Below are positions 1-5,749 of a stretch of DNA of 7,322 bases, one piece after another (within the stretch, counting starts at the first letter, position 1; the number at the start of each line of letters is the position of its first letter). The stretch comes from an uncultured Clostridia bacterium. GTDB taxonomy: Bacteria; Bacillota; Clostridia; Oscillospirales; CAG-272. Location: the NCBI GenBank assembly GCA_946055715.1, contig CAMGGT010000039.1, positions 1-7,322 on the forward strand, read 5' to 3'. The notes beneath the pieces were generated by a model, which worked only from the letters and a program-made list of their open reading frames with translations, ran no database searches and was not told the origin of the DNA. Both the position numbers and the translations under genes were made by a program.

Positions 1-29
1 GGCTATCCCACCCCAAAACAATCTTTCAC

Positions 30-45
30 TTCGCCGTCGGGCGAA
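30..45. repeat. Small inverted repeat downstream of hisS
   Basis: TTCGCC (30-35) and GGCGAA (40-45) form a 6-bp stem with a 4-base loop. It lies beyond the hisS terminator. The first 60 bases contain no gene I can support. The hairpin may be the edge of a dispersed intergenic repeat, but only one copy is visible, so this is weak. Confidence 0.3.
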
Positions 46-63
46 ATATCATGCCGCCGACAC

Positions 64-107
64 AAAAAGGGCTGTCGCTTCTGCATTTTGCGCAGGTGCA
101 ACAGCCC
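64..107 (-). terminator. Rho-independent terminator of hisS
   Basis: On the minus strand a hairpin is followed by a run of five T (plus-strand A 64-68). The outer stem pairs 69-78 with 98-107, with one mismatch. The inner stem pairs CTGC (81-84) with GCAG (92-95). It starts about 50 bases after the hisS stop codon, so it ends the guaB-mrnC-hisS block and makes a co-transcribed aspS downstream unlikely. The core GGGCTGTCGC / TGCAACAGCCC recurs in the terminator region at the other end of the window. Confidence 0.8.
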
Positions 108-159
108 CTTATCTTTCGGGTTTCTTTTGACTATGGGATGAGCGCGGACGAAGAGCAGA

Positions 160-1419
160 TCAATTTTCTTCCCCGAGTGCCTGCGCAAGTTGAGACAGCT
201 CGATCTCCTTCTGGCCGGAGTTTTGCATGTCGCGCAGGTTGGCGCGGCCGCTTTCCAGCTCGCTGTCGCCCAGCATCAGCACATAGCGGGCTCCCAGCTT
301 GTCGGCATATTTCATCTGGGCTTTGAGACTGCGGCCCATCGTGTCGCATTCGGCGTAGATGCCCGCGCGGCGAAGCGCCTCGGTCTCGGCCGCGGCTCTG
401 GCCTGGGCGGCCGCGCCCAGCGCGGCGATGTACAGCCGCGGGCGGGGGATCTCCGGGTCGGGGATGCCCTCTTGCCGCAGGGCCAGGATCACGCGGGTGA
501 TGCCCATGCCGAACCCGACAGCCGGCACCTCCGGCCCGCCCAGCGAGCCGACCAGCCCGTCATAACGGCCGCCGCCGCAGACGGTGCTTTGGGCGGCAAT
601 GCCCTCGGCGATAAACTCAAACACCGTGCGGGTATAGTAGTCCAGCCCTCTGACAATGCCGGGGTCAAGGGTATAGGCCACCCCCATCCCGTCCAGCATG
701 GTCTGAAGGGAAGCAAAATGGGTGCGGCAGTCTTCACACAGATAGTCGGTGGTCTTGGGGGCGCCGGCGGCAAGCGCATGGCAGGCGGGGTTCTTGCAGT
801 CCAGCAGGCGCAGCGGGTTCTTTTGCAGGCGGGACTTGCAGGTGTCGCACAGGGTCTGCTCATGGGCAGAATAGTAGTCCACCAGCGCACGGCGGTAGGC
901 CGGGCGACAGGCCGGGCACCCGATGGAATTGAGGTGCAAGCTCACCTGCCGCAGACCCAGCCGCCGCAAAACCGAAGCGGCCAGCGCAATGGCCGTGGCG
1001 TCCGCCGCGGGAGCGGCAGAGCCGAACATCTCTGTGCCGAACTGGAAGAACTCGCGGCTTCTGCCCGCCTGGGGTGCCTCGTGACGGAAGAAACTGCCGA
1101 TATAGTAATATTTCTGCGGCAATGTGTCGCTGAATTTGCCGTGTTCCAAGAGGGCGCGCACCACCGAGGCCGTGCCCTCCGGGCGCAGGGAGATGGAACG
1201 GTTTTCGTCCCGGTCTGCCCAGGTGTACATTTCCTTCTGCACCACATCGGTGCCCTCGCCCACGCCGCGCACAAACAGCTCTGTGTTCTCAAACATGGGG
1301 GTGCGGATCTCGCCGTAGCCATAGCGTTCCGCCTCTTCGCGCATCACGCGCTCAATGTGACGGAAGAGTGCCGCCTCGGCGGGCAGAATGTCCATGGTGC
1401 CTTTGATCTTCTGAATCAT
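160..1419 (-). CDS. hisS: Histidyl-tRNA synthetase
   Basis: Class II aminoacyl-tRNA synthetase that activates histidine with ATP and charges tRNA-His in the cytoplasm. The 419 residues match the usual bacterial length. Visible motifs are RPEGTA at 79-84, motif 2 with FRHE at 111-114 and FFQFG at 124-128, the histidine-specific RGLDYYTRT at 257-265, CGGGRYDGL at 281-289, and motif 3 with GFGMGITR at 302-309. The anticodon-binding domain runs from about 328 to the end. The start is set by AAAGGAAA at 1427-1434 on the minus strand. The insertion domain carries eight cysteines in four pairs (168/171, 191/194, 208/213, 228/231). E. coli HisRS lacks this pattern, and I associate it with clostridial enzymes, where it looks like zinc binding. 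The gene lies 25 bases after mrnC and is probably co-transcribed with it. Confidence 0.97.
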   Translation of the reverse strand: MIQKIKGTMDILPAEAALFRHIERVMREEAERYGYGEIRTPMFENTELFVRGVGEGTDVVQKEMYTWADRDENRSISLRPEGTASVVRALLEHGKFSDTLPQKYYYIGSFFRHEAPQAGRSREFFQFGTEMFGSAAPAADATAIALAASVLRRLGLRQVSLHLNSIGCPACRPAYRRALVDYYSAHEQTLCDTCKSRLQKNPLRLLDCKNPACHALAAGAPKTTDYLCEDCRTHFASLQTMLDGMGVAYTLDPGIVRGLDYYTRTVFEFIAEGIAAQSTVCGGGRYDGLVGSLGGPEVPAVGFGMGITRVILALRQEGIPDPEIPRPRLYIAALGAAAQARAAAETEALRRAGIYAECDTMGRSLKAQMKYADKLGARYVLMLGDSELESGRANLRDMQNSGQKEIELSQLAQALGEEN

Positions 1420-1444
1420 GGTCGGATTTCCTTTACTTTATTGC

Positions 1445-1870
1445 TTATGTCTCGGATGCTGTGGGGGCGGCGGGCGGCTCTGCTCCGCTTTGCGGCAGGG
1501 CACAGAGGGCAAACACCTCTCTTGCGCGGTCGGCCTCGCCCGCCCATTGCCAAAAGCCGAACAGTGCTTCCAAGGCGGTGGCGCAGCGGTAGGCGTCGCC
1601 CGTGGCGTGCTTTGGCTTTTTGAGATGGGGGCTGTTGTAGGCGCGGCGGCACAGGTCGCGCTCATAGGGAGTCAGGTGGGGTTCTGCCCGCCGGAAGGCC
1701 GCCTGCTGTGCCTCGCAGGTCACATATCCGAGGGCCGCCTCATGCAAAGCGCCCTGCCCGGTCTTGCCCTCTCGCACCAGCATTTCCCGCACCAGCAAAC
1801 TATATACCCCGTCCCCCAGAAAGGCCAGTGCCGTCACCGGGGGGAGGCGGCAGGGTAAGGGTTCTGTCAT
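1445..1870 (-). CDS. mrnC: Mini-ribonuclease III (Mini-III)
   Basis: A 141-residue RNase III-type endonuclease without a double-stranded RNA binding domain. In Firmicutes this family trims 23S rRNA precursor ends. Residues 14-23 (ALAFLGDGVY) match the first conserved block, with the metal-binding acid D20. Residues 98-105 (TALEALFG) match the second, with catalytic E101. Between them lies the family segment YERDLCRRAYN (69-79), followed by a lysine-rich stretch (84-87). The open frame continues upstream into guaB without a stop, but the ATG at 1868-1870 has a well-placed AAAGGAA (1877-1883) and gives the normal family length. The last 15 or so residues are Ala/Pro-rich and probably unstructured. 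It lies between guaB (179 bases upstream) and hisS. The more familiar clostridial neighbour is cysS, so hisS is a less usual partner. Confidence 0.9.
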   Translation of the reverse strand: MTEPLPCRLPPVTALAFLGDGVYSLLVREMLVREGKTGQGALHEAALGYVTCEAQQAAFRRAEPHLTPYERDLCRRAYNSPHLKKPKHATGDAYRCATALEALFGFWQWAGEADRAREVFALCALPQSGAEPPAAPTASET

Positions 1871-2049
1871 GCTCGGTTCCTTTCGGGGCGGCAACGACTG
1901 CGCCCCTGCCATGGCCACGGCCACGGCAGAGCGAAAGCCCGCCCGTGTCTCATTTGCCGTTTGCCCTGTGTCTTCCCTGCCCGCCTTTTGGCGGGGGCAA
2001 CGCGGCCTGTCTTGCCTGTTTTGTCTTTTTTTGTTTTGAATGATTGGGA
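1871..2049 (-). other. guaB-mrnC intergenic region
   Basis: This spacer has no convincing sigma-A promoter on the minus strand and no hairpin with a T-tract after guaB. A 6-bp GC hairpin (CCCGCC 1980-1985, GGCGGG 1990-1995, loop TTTT) is present but not followed by T residues on either strand. The likeliest reading is read-through from guaB into mrnC and hisS, with the hairpin acting as a processing or stability element at most. A weak promoter hidden in the GC-rich part cannot be excluded. Confidence 0.5.
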
Positions 2050-3558
2050 TCAGATATTGGTCTTTGCGGTGTTGCGCAGCATCACATCGTGATAGCCGCC
2101 CTCCACAATGCTGGTGGAGGACACCAATGTGAGGCGGGCGTTCTTCTGCAGGTCGGGGATGTTCGTCACCCCCACGTTGCACATGGTGGAGCGCACCTTA
2201 TACAAGCTTTTTTCCACATTGTCATGCAAAGGGCCGGCATACACCACATAGGAGTCCACCCCTTCCTCAAAGGCCAGGCGGTCGGCGCCGCCCAGGTCAT
2301 ACCGCTGCCAGTTGCGGGCGCGGTTGGAGCCCTCGCCCCAATACTCTTTGACATAGGTGCCGTTGACCTGCATCATCTGGGTGGGGCTTTCGTCAAAGCG
2401 GGCAAAATACCGCCCCAGCATCAGAAAATCTGCCCCCATGGCCAGCGCCAGGGTCATGTGATAGTCATGCACGATGCCGCCGTCCGAACACAGCGGCACA
2501 TACACGCCGGTTTTTTGAAAGTATTCGTCGCGGGCGGCCGCCACCTCAATGACGGCGCTGGCCTGTCCACGGCCGATGCCCTTCTGCTCGCGGGTGATGC
2601 AGATGGAGCCGCCGCCGATGCCCACCTTCACAAAGTCGGCACCCGCCTCGGCCAGGAAGAGAAAGCCCTCCCTGTCCACCACGTTGCCCGCCCCGACCTT
2701 GACCGTGTCACCGTAGGTGCGGCGGATGTAGTCCAGGGTGTGCTTCTGCCAGGCGGTATACCCCTCGGACGAGTCGATGCACAGCACGTCCGCCCCCGCC
2801 GCCAGCAGGGCGGGCACCCGCTCTTGGTAGTCGCGGGTGTTGATGCCCGCGCCCACCATATAGCGTTTGCGGCTGTCCAGCAGTTCGCGGGGGTTGGATT
2901 TATGCTCGCTGTAATCCTTGCGGAAGACCAGATAGGCCAGCCGCCCCTCTTCGTCCACCAGCGGCAGAGAGTTGAGCTTATGCTCCCAGATAATGTCGTT
3001 TGCCTCTTTAAGCGACACGGTGGCGGGGGCGGTGACCAGCCGCTCGATGCCGGTCATGAAGCTGCCCACCTTCAGGTCTGTGGACATACGGCTGACGCGA
3101 TAGTCGCGCCCGGTCACAATGCCCAGCAGCTTTCCGTTGGCGGTGCCGTCGTGGGTGACGGCCACGGTGTTGTGCCCTGTGCGCTTCACCAGTTCCAGCA
3201 CGTCTGCCAGGGTGTTGTCGGGGGTGAGGTTGGAGTCGCTGACCACAAACCCTGCCTTGTCGTTTTTGACCCTGGCCACCATGGCGGCCTCATCCTCCAC
3301 CGACTGGGAACCGTAGATGAAAGACAGCCCGCCCTCCTTTGCCAGCGCGATGGCCAGCCGGTCGCCGGAGACCGACTGCATGATGGCGGAGGTCAGCGGT
3401 ACCTGCAGGCGCAGGGGGCATTCTTCCTGCCCTTTGCGGAAGCGGACCAGTGGCGTCTCAAGTGACACGGCCGACGGCACGCAGTCCTCGGAAGTATAAC
3501 CGGGTAAAAACAGATATTCGCTGAAGGTATGCGAGACGCCGTCCACAATTTTTGCCAT
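2050..3558 (-). CDS. guaB: Inosine-5'-monophosphate dehydrogenase, T. foetus-like lineage
   Basis: Oxidises IMP to XMP with NAD+, the committed step of GTP synthesis, as a cytoplasmic tetramer. The 502 residues form a TIM barrel interrupted by two CBS domains (about 100-220). The catalytic loop is [11 protein letters not shown] (315-325) with the nucleophile C320. Other key residues are D359 in the IMP site (CSDGG), the flap Arg-Tyr pair R419/Y420 in WQRYDLGG, and E432 in FEEGVD. The protein closely resembles, from memory, the 503-residue Tritrichomonas foetus enzyme, in which these residues are C319, D358, R418/Y419 and E431, and it differs from the usual bacterial GPGSICTTR type. The start is chosen by GGAGAGG just upstream and by family length, since an upstream in-frame extension to 3720 covers the promoter. 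It is transcribed from the promoter at 3631-3659 and probably read through into mrnC and hisS. Confidence 0.96.
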   Translation of the reverse strand: MAKIVDGVSHTFSEYLFLPGYTSEDCVPSAVSLETPLVRFRKGQEECPLRLQVPLTSAIMQSVSGDRLAIALAKEGGLSFIYGSQSVEDEAAMVARVKNDKAGFVVSDSNLTPDNTLADVLELVKRTGHNTVAVTHDGTANGKLLGIVTGRDYRVSRMSTDLKVGSFMTGIERLVTAPATVSLKEANDIIWEHKLNSLPLVDEEGRLAYLVFRKDYSEHKSNPRELLDSRKRYMVGAGINTRDYQERVPALLAAGADVLCIDSSEGYTAWQKHTLDYIRRTYGDTVKVGAGNVVDREGFLFLAEAGADFVKVGIGGGSICITREQKGIGRGQASAVIEVAAARDEYFQKTGVYVPLCSDGGIVHDYHMTLALAMGADFLMLGRYFARFDESPTQMMQVNGTYVKEYWGEGSNRARNWQRYDLGGADRLAFEEGVDSYVVYAGPLHDNVEKSLYKVRSTMCNVGVTNIPDLQKNARLTLVSSTSIVEGGYHDVMLRNTAKTNI

Positions 3559-3583
3559 ACAAGCCCTCTCCGTCCGCCGTTTT

Positions 3584-3651
3584 CGGCTGTTTTTCTTTTT
3601 GGATCTTGATTTGTTAGAATGAATGTAGATATCATAACACAAAAACAGCCG
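3584..3651. repeat. 11-bp inverted repeat flanking the guaB promoter start
   Basis: CGGCTGTTTTT at 3584-3594 is perfectly inverted as AAAAACAGCCG at 3641-3651, with 46 bases between. One arm fills most of the spacer between the guaB -35 and -10 boxes. The other lies in the transcribed leader. Because only one arm is transcribed, a regulatory role would have to be at the DNA level, such as a pair of operator half-sites. The T runs make part of the match cheap, so chance is possible. Confidence 0.5.
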
Positions 3652-3659
3652 TTTTGCAA
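3631..3659 (-). promoter_or_regulatory. Sigma-A promoter of guaB, extended -10
   Basis: Read on the minus strand: -35 TTGCAA (3654-3659), a 17-base spacer, and -10 TATGAT (3631-3636) preceded by TG one base upstream, giving an extended -10. Transcription should start near 3624 and leave a 5' leader of about 65 bases. The leader includes a small GCCG-AAAA-CGGC hairpin (3576-3587) shortly before the ribosome binding site. Confidence 0.8.
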
Positions 3660-3834
3660 GAGCAAAGCGCTCACCGCACACAAAAAGAGGGCCGTCCGCG
3701 CAAAAATCGCCCGCGGCCATTGATCGGTATGTCGGGCATCGTCCGGGTCTTTTCCCGACTGCGCGCAGACGCCGTCTGTCGGCCGTTTGCCCGGTCGTGC
3801 CTTGCCGCCCGCAGCCAAAACAAAAAACGGGGTA

Positions 3835-3858
3835 TTTGCCCGCAGGAGAACGGGCAAA
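3835..3858 (+). promoter_or_regulatory. Leader hairpin upstream of the helical-protein gene
   Basis: TTTGCCCG (3835-3842) and CGGGCAAA (3851-3858) form a perfect 8-bp stem with the loop CAGGAGAA. It lies 29 bases before the start codon at 3888. There is no T-tract, so it is not a terminator. It may stabilise the mRNA or be a binding site. The loop contains AGGAGA, which resembles a Shine-Dalgarno sequence but has no start codon at the right distance. Confidence 0.5.
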
Positions 3859-3887
3859 CTACAAAAAAACGAAAGGAAGCAAAAATC

Positions 3888-4316
3888 ATGAACGATACCG
3901 CCGCACTGCTCAAAGAATGCAACGCCGGATGTAAGACCGCCGTCAACCGGATGGAGCAAATGGAAACGTATGTAAAAGACCCGGAACTCAGCCAACTGCT
4001 TGACCGTTTCCGCGACCGCCACACCCGGCTGGGCGAGGCCTGCCATGCCCTGCTCTCCGATCTCGGCATGAGCGAAAAGGATCCCCGGCCCCTCCCCGAC
4101 GCCATGGCCAAAATGGGCGTGGCCATGAAGATGGCCATCAGCCCCGACACCCCGCACATTGCCGACCTGCTGGAGGACGGATGCACCATGGGCATCAAGT
4201 CGCTAGCACGCTTTCGCAACCAATATCCCGCGGCCTCCGAGCAGGCAAAGCGCATCACAGGCGAGCTGATCGACCTGGAGTGCGAAATGGCACGGGAGTT
4301 GCTGGCGTTTCTGTAA
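3888..4316 (+). CDS. Small helical protein, ferritin-like/DUF2383-like
   Basis: A 142-residue, all-helical, soluble protein of unproven function. It begins with a helix containing KECNAGCK (9-16), followed by EQMETYVKDPELSQLL (23-38) and a helix with RHTRLGEACH (44-53), a flexible SEKDPRPLP (62-70), and two further helices up to ELLAFL at the end. This fits a four-helix bundle like the DUF2383/PA2169 ferritin-like group, and similar hypothetical proteins occur in Clostridia. The third segment has one ExxH pattern (E50, H53) such as ferritin-like proteins use for metal, but the second expected ExxH is absent (ECEM at 131-134), so metal binding is doubtful. The start is chosen by AAAGGAAG (3872-3879); an open extension to 3654 has no ribosome site. 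It stands alone, before a hairpin at 4382-4414. Confidence 0.8.
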   Translation: MNDTAALLKECNAGCKTAVNRMEQMETYVKDPELSQLLDRFRDRHTRLGEACHALLSDLGMSEKDPRPLPDAMAKMGVAMKMAISPDTPHIADLLEDGCTMGIKSLARFRNQYPAASEQAKRITGELIDLECEMARELLAFL

Positions 4317-4381
4317 AAAGCATCATTGCCCCGACATAGGCACGGCAAACGCCCTCTTCCCAAAAGCGTCTCACAGAAGCA

Positions 4382-4414
4382 AAGAGACCCGGCCTTTGAT
4401 GGGCCGGGTCTCTT
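4382..4414. terminator. Hairpin terminator after the helical-protein gene, probably bidirectional
   Basis: A 13-bp stem pairs 4382-4394 with 4402-4414 (core GAGACCCGGCC/GGCCGGGTCTC) around a 7-base loop. The T-tract is weak on both strands (TCTTGACCTTT on plus, CTCTTTGCTTCT on minus), so termination may be partial. It separates the upstream gene from the promoter that begins inside its 3' arm. Confidence 0.65.
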
Positions 4415-4441
4415 GACCTTTGCGGATTTCTGTTGTATAAT
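4413..4441 (+). promoter_or_regulatory. Near-consensus sigma-A promoter of the five-gene cassette
   Basis: -35 TTGACC (4413-4418), a 17-base spacer and -10 TATAAT (4436-4441). This is the best promoter in the window and suggests strong vegetative expression. The -35 box shares its first two bases with the last paired bases of the terminator stem. Transcription should start near 4448, giving a leader of about 100 bases before the first gene. Confidence 0.85.
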
Positions 4442-4475
4442 AAAAATGAAAAAGATATTTTGCACGGCAAACACC

Positions 4476-4507
4476 CCTGTCGGCTCTCCCTGCCACAGAC
4501 CGACAGG
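4476..4507 (+). promoter_or_regulatory. Inverted repeat in the cassette leader
   Basis: CCTGTCGG (4476-4483) and CCGACAGG (4500-4507) form a perfect 8-bp stem with a 16-base loop in the untranslated leader of the cassette. There is no T-tract, so it is not an attenuator by itself. I do not recognise a riboswitch class here. Confidence 0.45.
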
Positions 4508-4548
4508 CGGGGGATGCCCGGCAGACAAAAACCGGAAAGGAAACGCCC

Positions 4549-4746
4549 ATGAAACGACTGATGATCATTTTGCTGGTGGTCATACTGGTGCTGGCGGCGC
4601 TGATCGCACTTTCTCTGGGAATTCTGCACCGCAATGACAACAACACACCCGACGCCACCACCGCACCGTCCTCTTCGACGGAAGAGCCGCCCATCGTTGA
4701 CCCCGACACCGGCGACATCGACACCCCGCTGGACCAGATCCCGTAA
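4549..4746 (+). CDS. Single-pass membrane peptide with acidic Ser/Thr/Pro tail; candidate cassette substrate
   Basis: A 65-residue protein I do not recognise. Residues 1-3 are basic, 4-26 form a strongly hydrophobic helix of Leu/Ile/Val/Ala, and 27-65 are a hydrophilic tail rich in Thr, Ser, Pro and acidic residues. The tail has a run SSSTEEPP (41-48) and ends in a Pro/Asp-rich segment. There is no cysteine, so it is not a lipoprotein. By the positive-inside rule the tail should face outward. The start is well supported by AAAGGAAA (4536-4543). It is the first gene after a strong promoter and lies 6 bases before the kinase gene, so it is probably made in step with the kinase, PqqD-like and peptidase proteins. 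It could be their substrate, with the helix as leader or anchor, or simply a small accessory membrane protein. Nothing in the sequence proves either. Confidence 0.75.
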   Translation: MKRLMIILLVVILVLAALIALSLGILHRNDNNTPDATTAPSSSTEEPPIVDPDTGDIDTPLDQIP

Positions 4747-4752
4747 CAGCTG

Positions 4753-5478
4753 ATGATGCAGACGATATTGCAACTGGCGGGGCTGCGGGTGCGGTTCTGC
4801 CATCGGGCGGCCGACCTCGCGCGGTTTGGCGCCGCCTATCTTGCACAGACAGATGCCCCGCCCGACCTGACCCTTTCGGTCACAGACGAGGAGATCGAGC
4901 GTGCCCGCATGTCCTCCGACGGGGCACGCCTGTCTGTGGCGGGCGGCGAAAGTCTGGCGCTCTACCGCAAACTGGCCGAGGCCATGCCGCTCTTTGACGG
5001 CTTTTTCTTTCACGCCGCCGTGGTGCAGACCGGCGGTCTTGCCTATGCCTTTGCGGGCAAAAGCGGGGTGGGAAAATCCACCCACTCCCGCCTGTGGCAG
5101 ACCTGCTTCGGCGCCGCCTATGTCAACGGCGACAAGCCCCTTTTCCGGCTGACAGACGGCCGCTTTTATGCCTGCGGCACCCCCTGGGCGGGCAAGGAAC
5201 CCGGCCAGCACGCCCCGATCAACATCCCGCTTGCGGGCATTTGCTTTCTCTCACAGGGAAAGGAAAATGAGATCTCGCCCCTTCCGCCCTCTGCGGCGGC
5301 GGGACTGCTTTTGCGCCAGACCCTGCTTGCCAAAACGGAAGAGACAGCCGCGCGGCAGATGGATCTGCTGTGTGAGCTGACCCGCCTGGTGCCGCTTTGG
5401 CGCATGACCTGCAACATTTCAAATGAGGCCGCCGCCCTTTCCTACACGACCATGACCGGCGGCGCAGAAAGGATCTGA
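4753..5478 (+). CDS. HPr kinase/PEPCK-like P-loop kinase
   Basis: A 241-residue cytoplasmic protein with a Walker A loop GKSGVGKST at 102-110, preceded by FHAAVVQTGGLAYAF (86-100). An acidic NGDKPLF (125-131) follows, and then GTPWAGKE (142-149) and INIPLAGICFL (156-166). This order is typical of HPr serine kinase C-terminal-like proteins, which resemble phosphoenolpyruvate carboxykinase. The N-terminal regulatory domain of true HPrK/P is absent and replaced by about 85 less conserved residues. Relatives in lasso-peptide clusters phosphorylate the precursor peptide, and by position this one may phosphorylate a peptide or protein made by the cassette. Two ATG codons stand in tandem (4753, 4756) with no clear ribosome site, so translation is probably coupled to the preceding gene, whose stop ends 6 bases upstream. 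It is not expected to phosphorylate HPr itself. Confidence 0.85.
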   Translation: MMQTILQLAGLRVRFCHRAADLARFGAAYLAQTDAPPDLTLSVTDEEIERARMSSDGARLSVAGGESLALYRKLAEAMPLFDGFFFHAAVVQTGGLAYAFAGKSGVGKSTHSRLWQTCFGAAYVNGDKPLFRLTDGRFYACGTPWAGKEPGQHAPINIPLAGICFLSQGKENEISPLPPSAAAGLLLRQTLLAKTEETAARQMDLLCELTRLVPLWRMTCNISNEAAALSYTTMTGGAERI

Positions 5479-5479
5479 A

Positions 5480-5749
5480 ATGAGACGAAAAAACGGCTAT
5501 CTGCTGCGCGAGATCGGCGGGCAGAAGATCGTGGTGGCCGTGGGGGAACGCACCCGCGACTTCACCGGAATGATCACCTTTACCGAAAGCGGTGCCCTGC
5601 TCTGGGAGGCGCTGGGGGAGGAACAGACCGAAGACCGGCTGGCCGAGCAGCTGACCGCCGTCTATGATGTGCCGTGCGAGCAGGCCGCGGCAGACGTGCA
5701 TCGCTTTGTGTGTAAAATGCGGGAAGCGGGACTGCTGGATGAATCCTGA
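5480..5749 (+). CDS. PqqD-like protein (RiPP recognition element fold)
   Basis: An 89-residue protein of PqqD size. It opens with a beta-rich half (GYLLREIGGQKIVVAVGE, 6-23), then has TFTESGALLWEAL (33-45), the conserved strand-to-helix junction of the family, and ends with a winged-helix-like half containing EDRLAEQLTAVYDV (51-64) and VHRFVCKMREAGLL (73-86). PqqD and its relatives bind the leader part of precursor peptides and present it to modifying enzymes. Here the obvious partners are the kinase and the peptidase encoded on either side. The start follows the kinase stop by one base and has an AGAAAGGA ribosome site. The end overlaps the next gene by 11 bases. No radical SAM partner is present in the window. 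Family assignment is firm; the bound peptide is unknown. Confidence 0.88.
   Translation: MRRKNGYLLREIGGQKIVVAVGERTRDFTGMITFTESGALLWEALGEEQTEDRLAEQLTAVYDVPCEQAAADVHRFVCKMREAGLLDES

Larger units (their letters stand above)
3559..3887. other. Divergent intergenic region between guaB and the helical-protein gene
   Basis: This 329-base stretch has no supported gene. It holds the minus-strand guaB leader and promoter (3559-3659), an 11-bp inverted repeat across that promoter, and a GC-rich plus-strand part with three short inverted repeats: GTCGGG/CCCGAC at 3731-3736/3754-3759, CAGAC/GTCTG at 3766-3770/3774-3778, and TTTGCCCG/CGGGCAAA at 3835-3842/3851-3858. I looked for a plus-strand promoter for the next gene and found no good -35/-10 pair. 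Open frames crossing this area on both strands have no ribosome binding site. Confidence 0.6.

Noticed and set aside
3..188. 61-codon minus-strand frame running out of the hisS end
   Set aside because: It spans the hisS terminator and overlaps the hisS 3' end in another frame, with no ribosome site.
190..1623. 477-codon plus-strand open frame
   Set aside because: It is antisense to hisS and mrnC, has repetitive Gly/Ala/Val/His composition and no family motif. It is a GC-rich shadow of the real minus-strand genes.
1980..1995. GC hairpin as guaB terminator
   Set aside because: A 6-bp stem with no T-tract on either strand. It was kept only as a note in the intergenic entry.
2044..3465. 473-codon plus-strand open frame
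   Set aside because: It is antisense to guaB, which has full catalytic motifs, a promoter and a ribosome site. The plus-strand translation shows only His/Val/Gly-rich shadow composition.
3559..3624. Purine riboswitch in the guaB leader
   Set aside because: The leader is only about 65 bases and shows just a 4-bp GCCG/CGGC hairpin. The three-way junction and conserved loop sequences are absent.
4446..4637. Possible 63-residue cysteine-containing peptide beginning at ATG 4446 (MKKIFCTANTPV...)
   Set aside because: Its start codon lies at or before the predicted transcription start and has no ribosome site, and it overlaps the membrane-peptide gene in another frame. It was tempting as a RiPP precursor with three Cys, but expression is unlikely.
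4599..4734. EF-hand-like calcium loop at the end of the 65-residue peptide (DPDTGDIDTPLD)
   Set aside because: The acidic spacing resembles an EF-hand, but Gly and the fifth-position ligand are out of register and the segment is Pro-rich, so it is probably only acidic low complexity.
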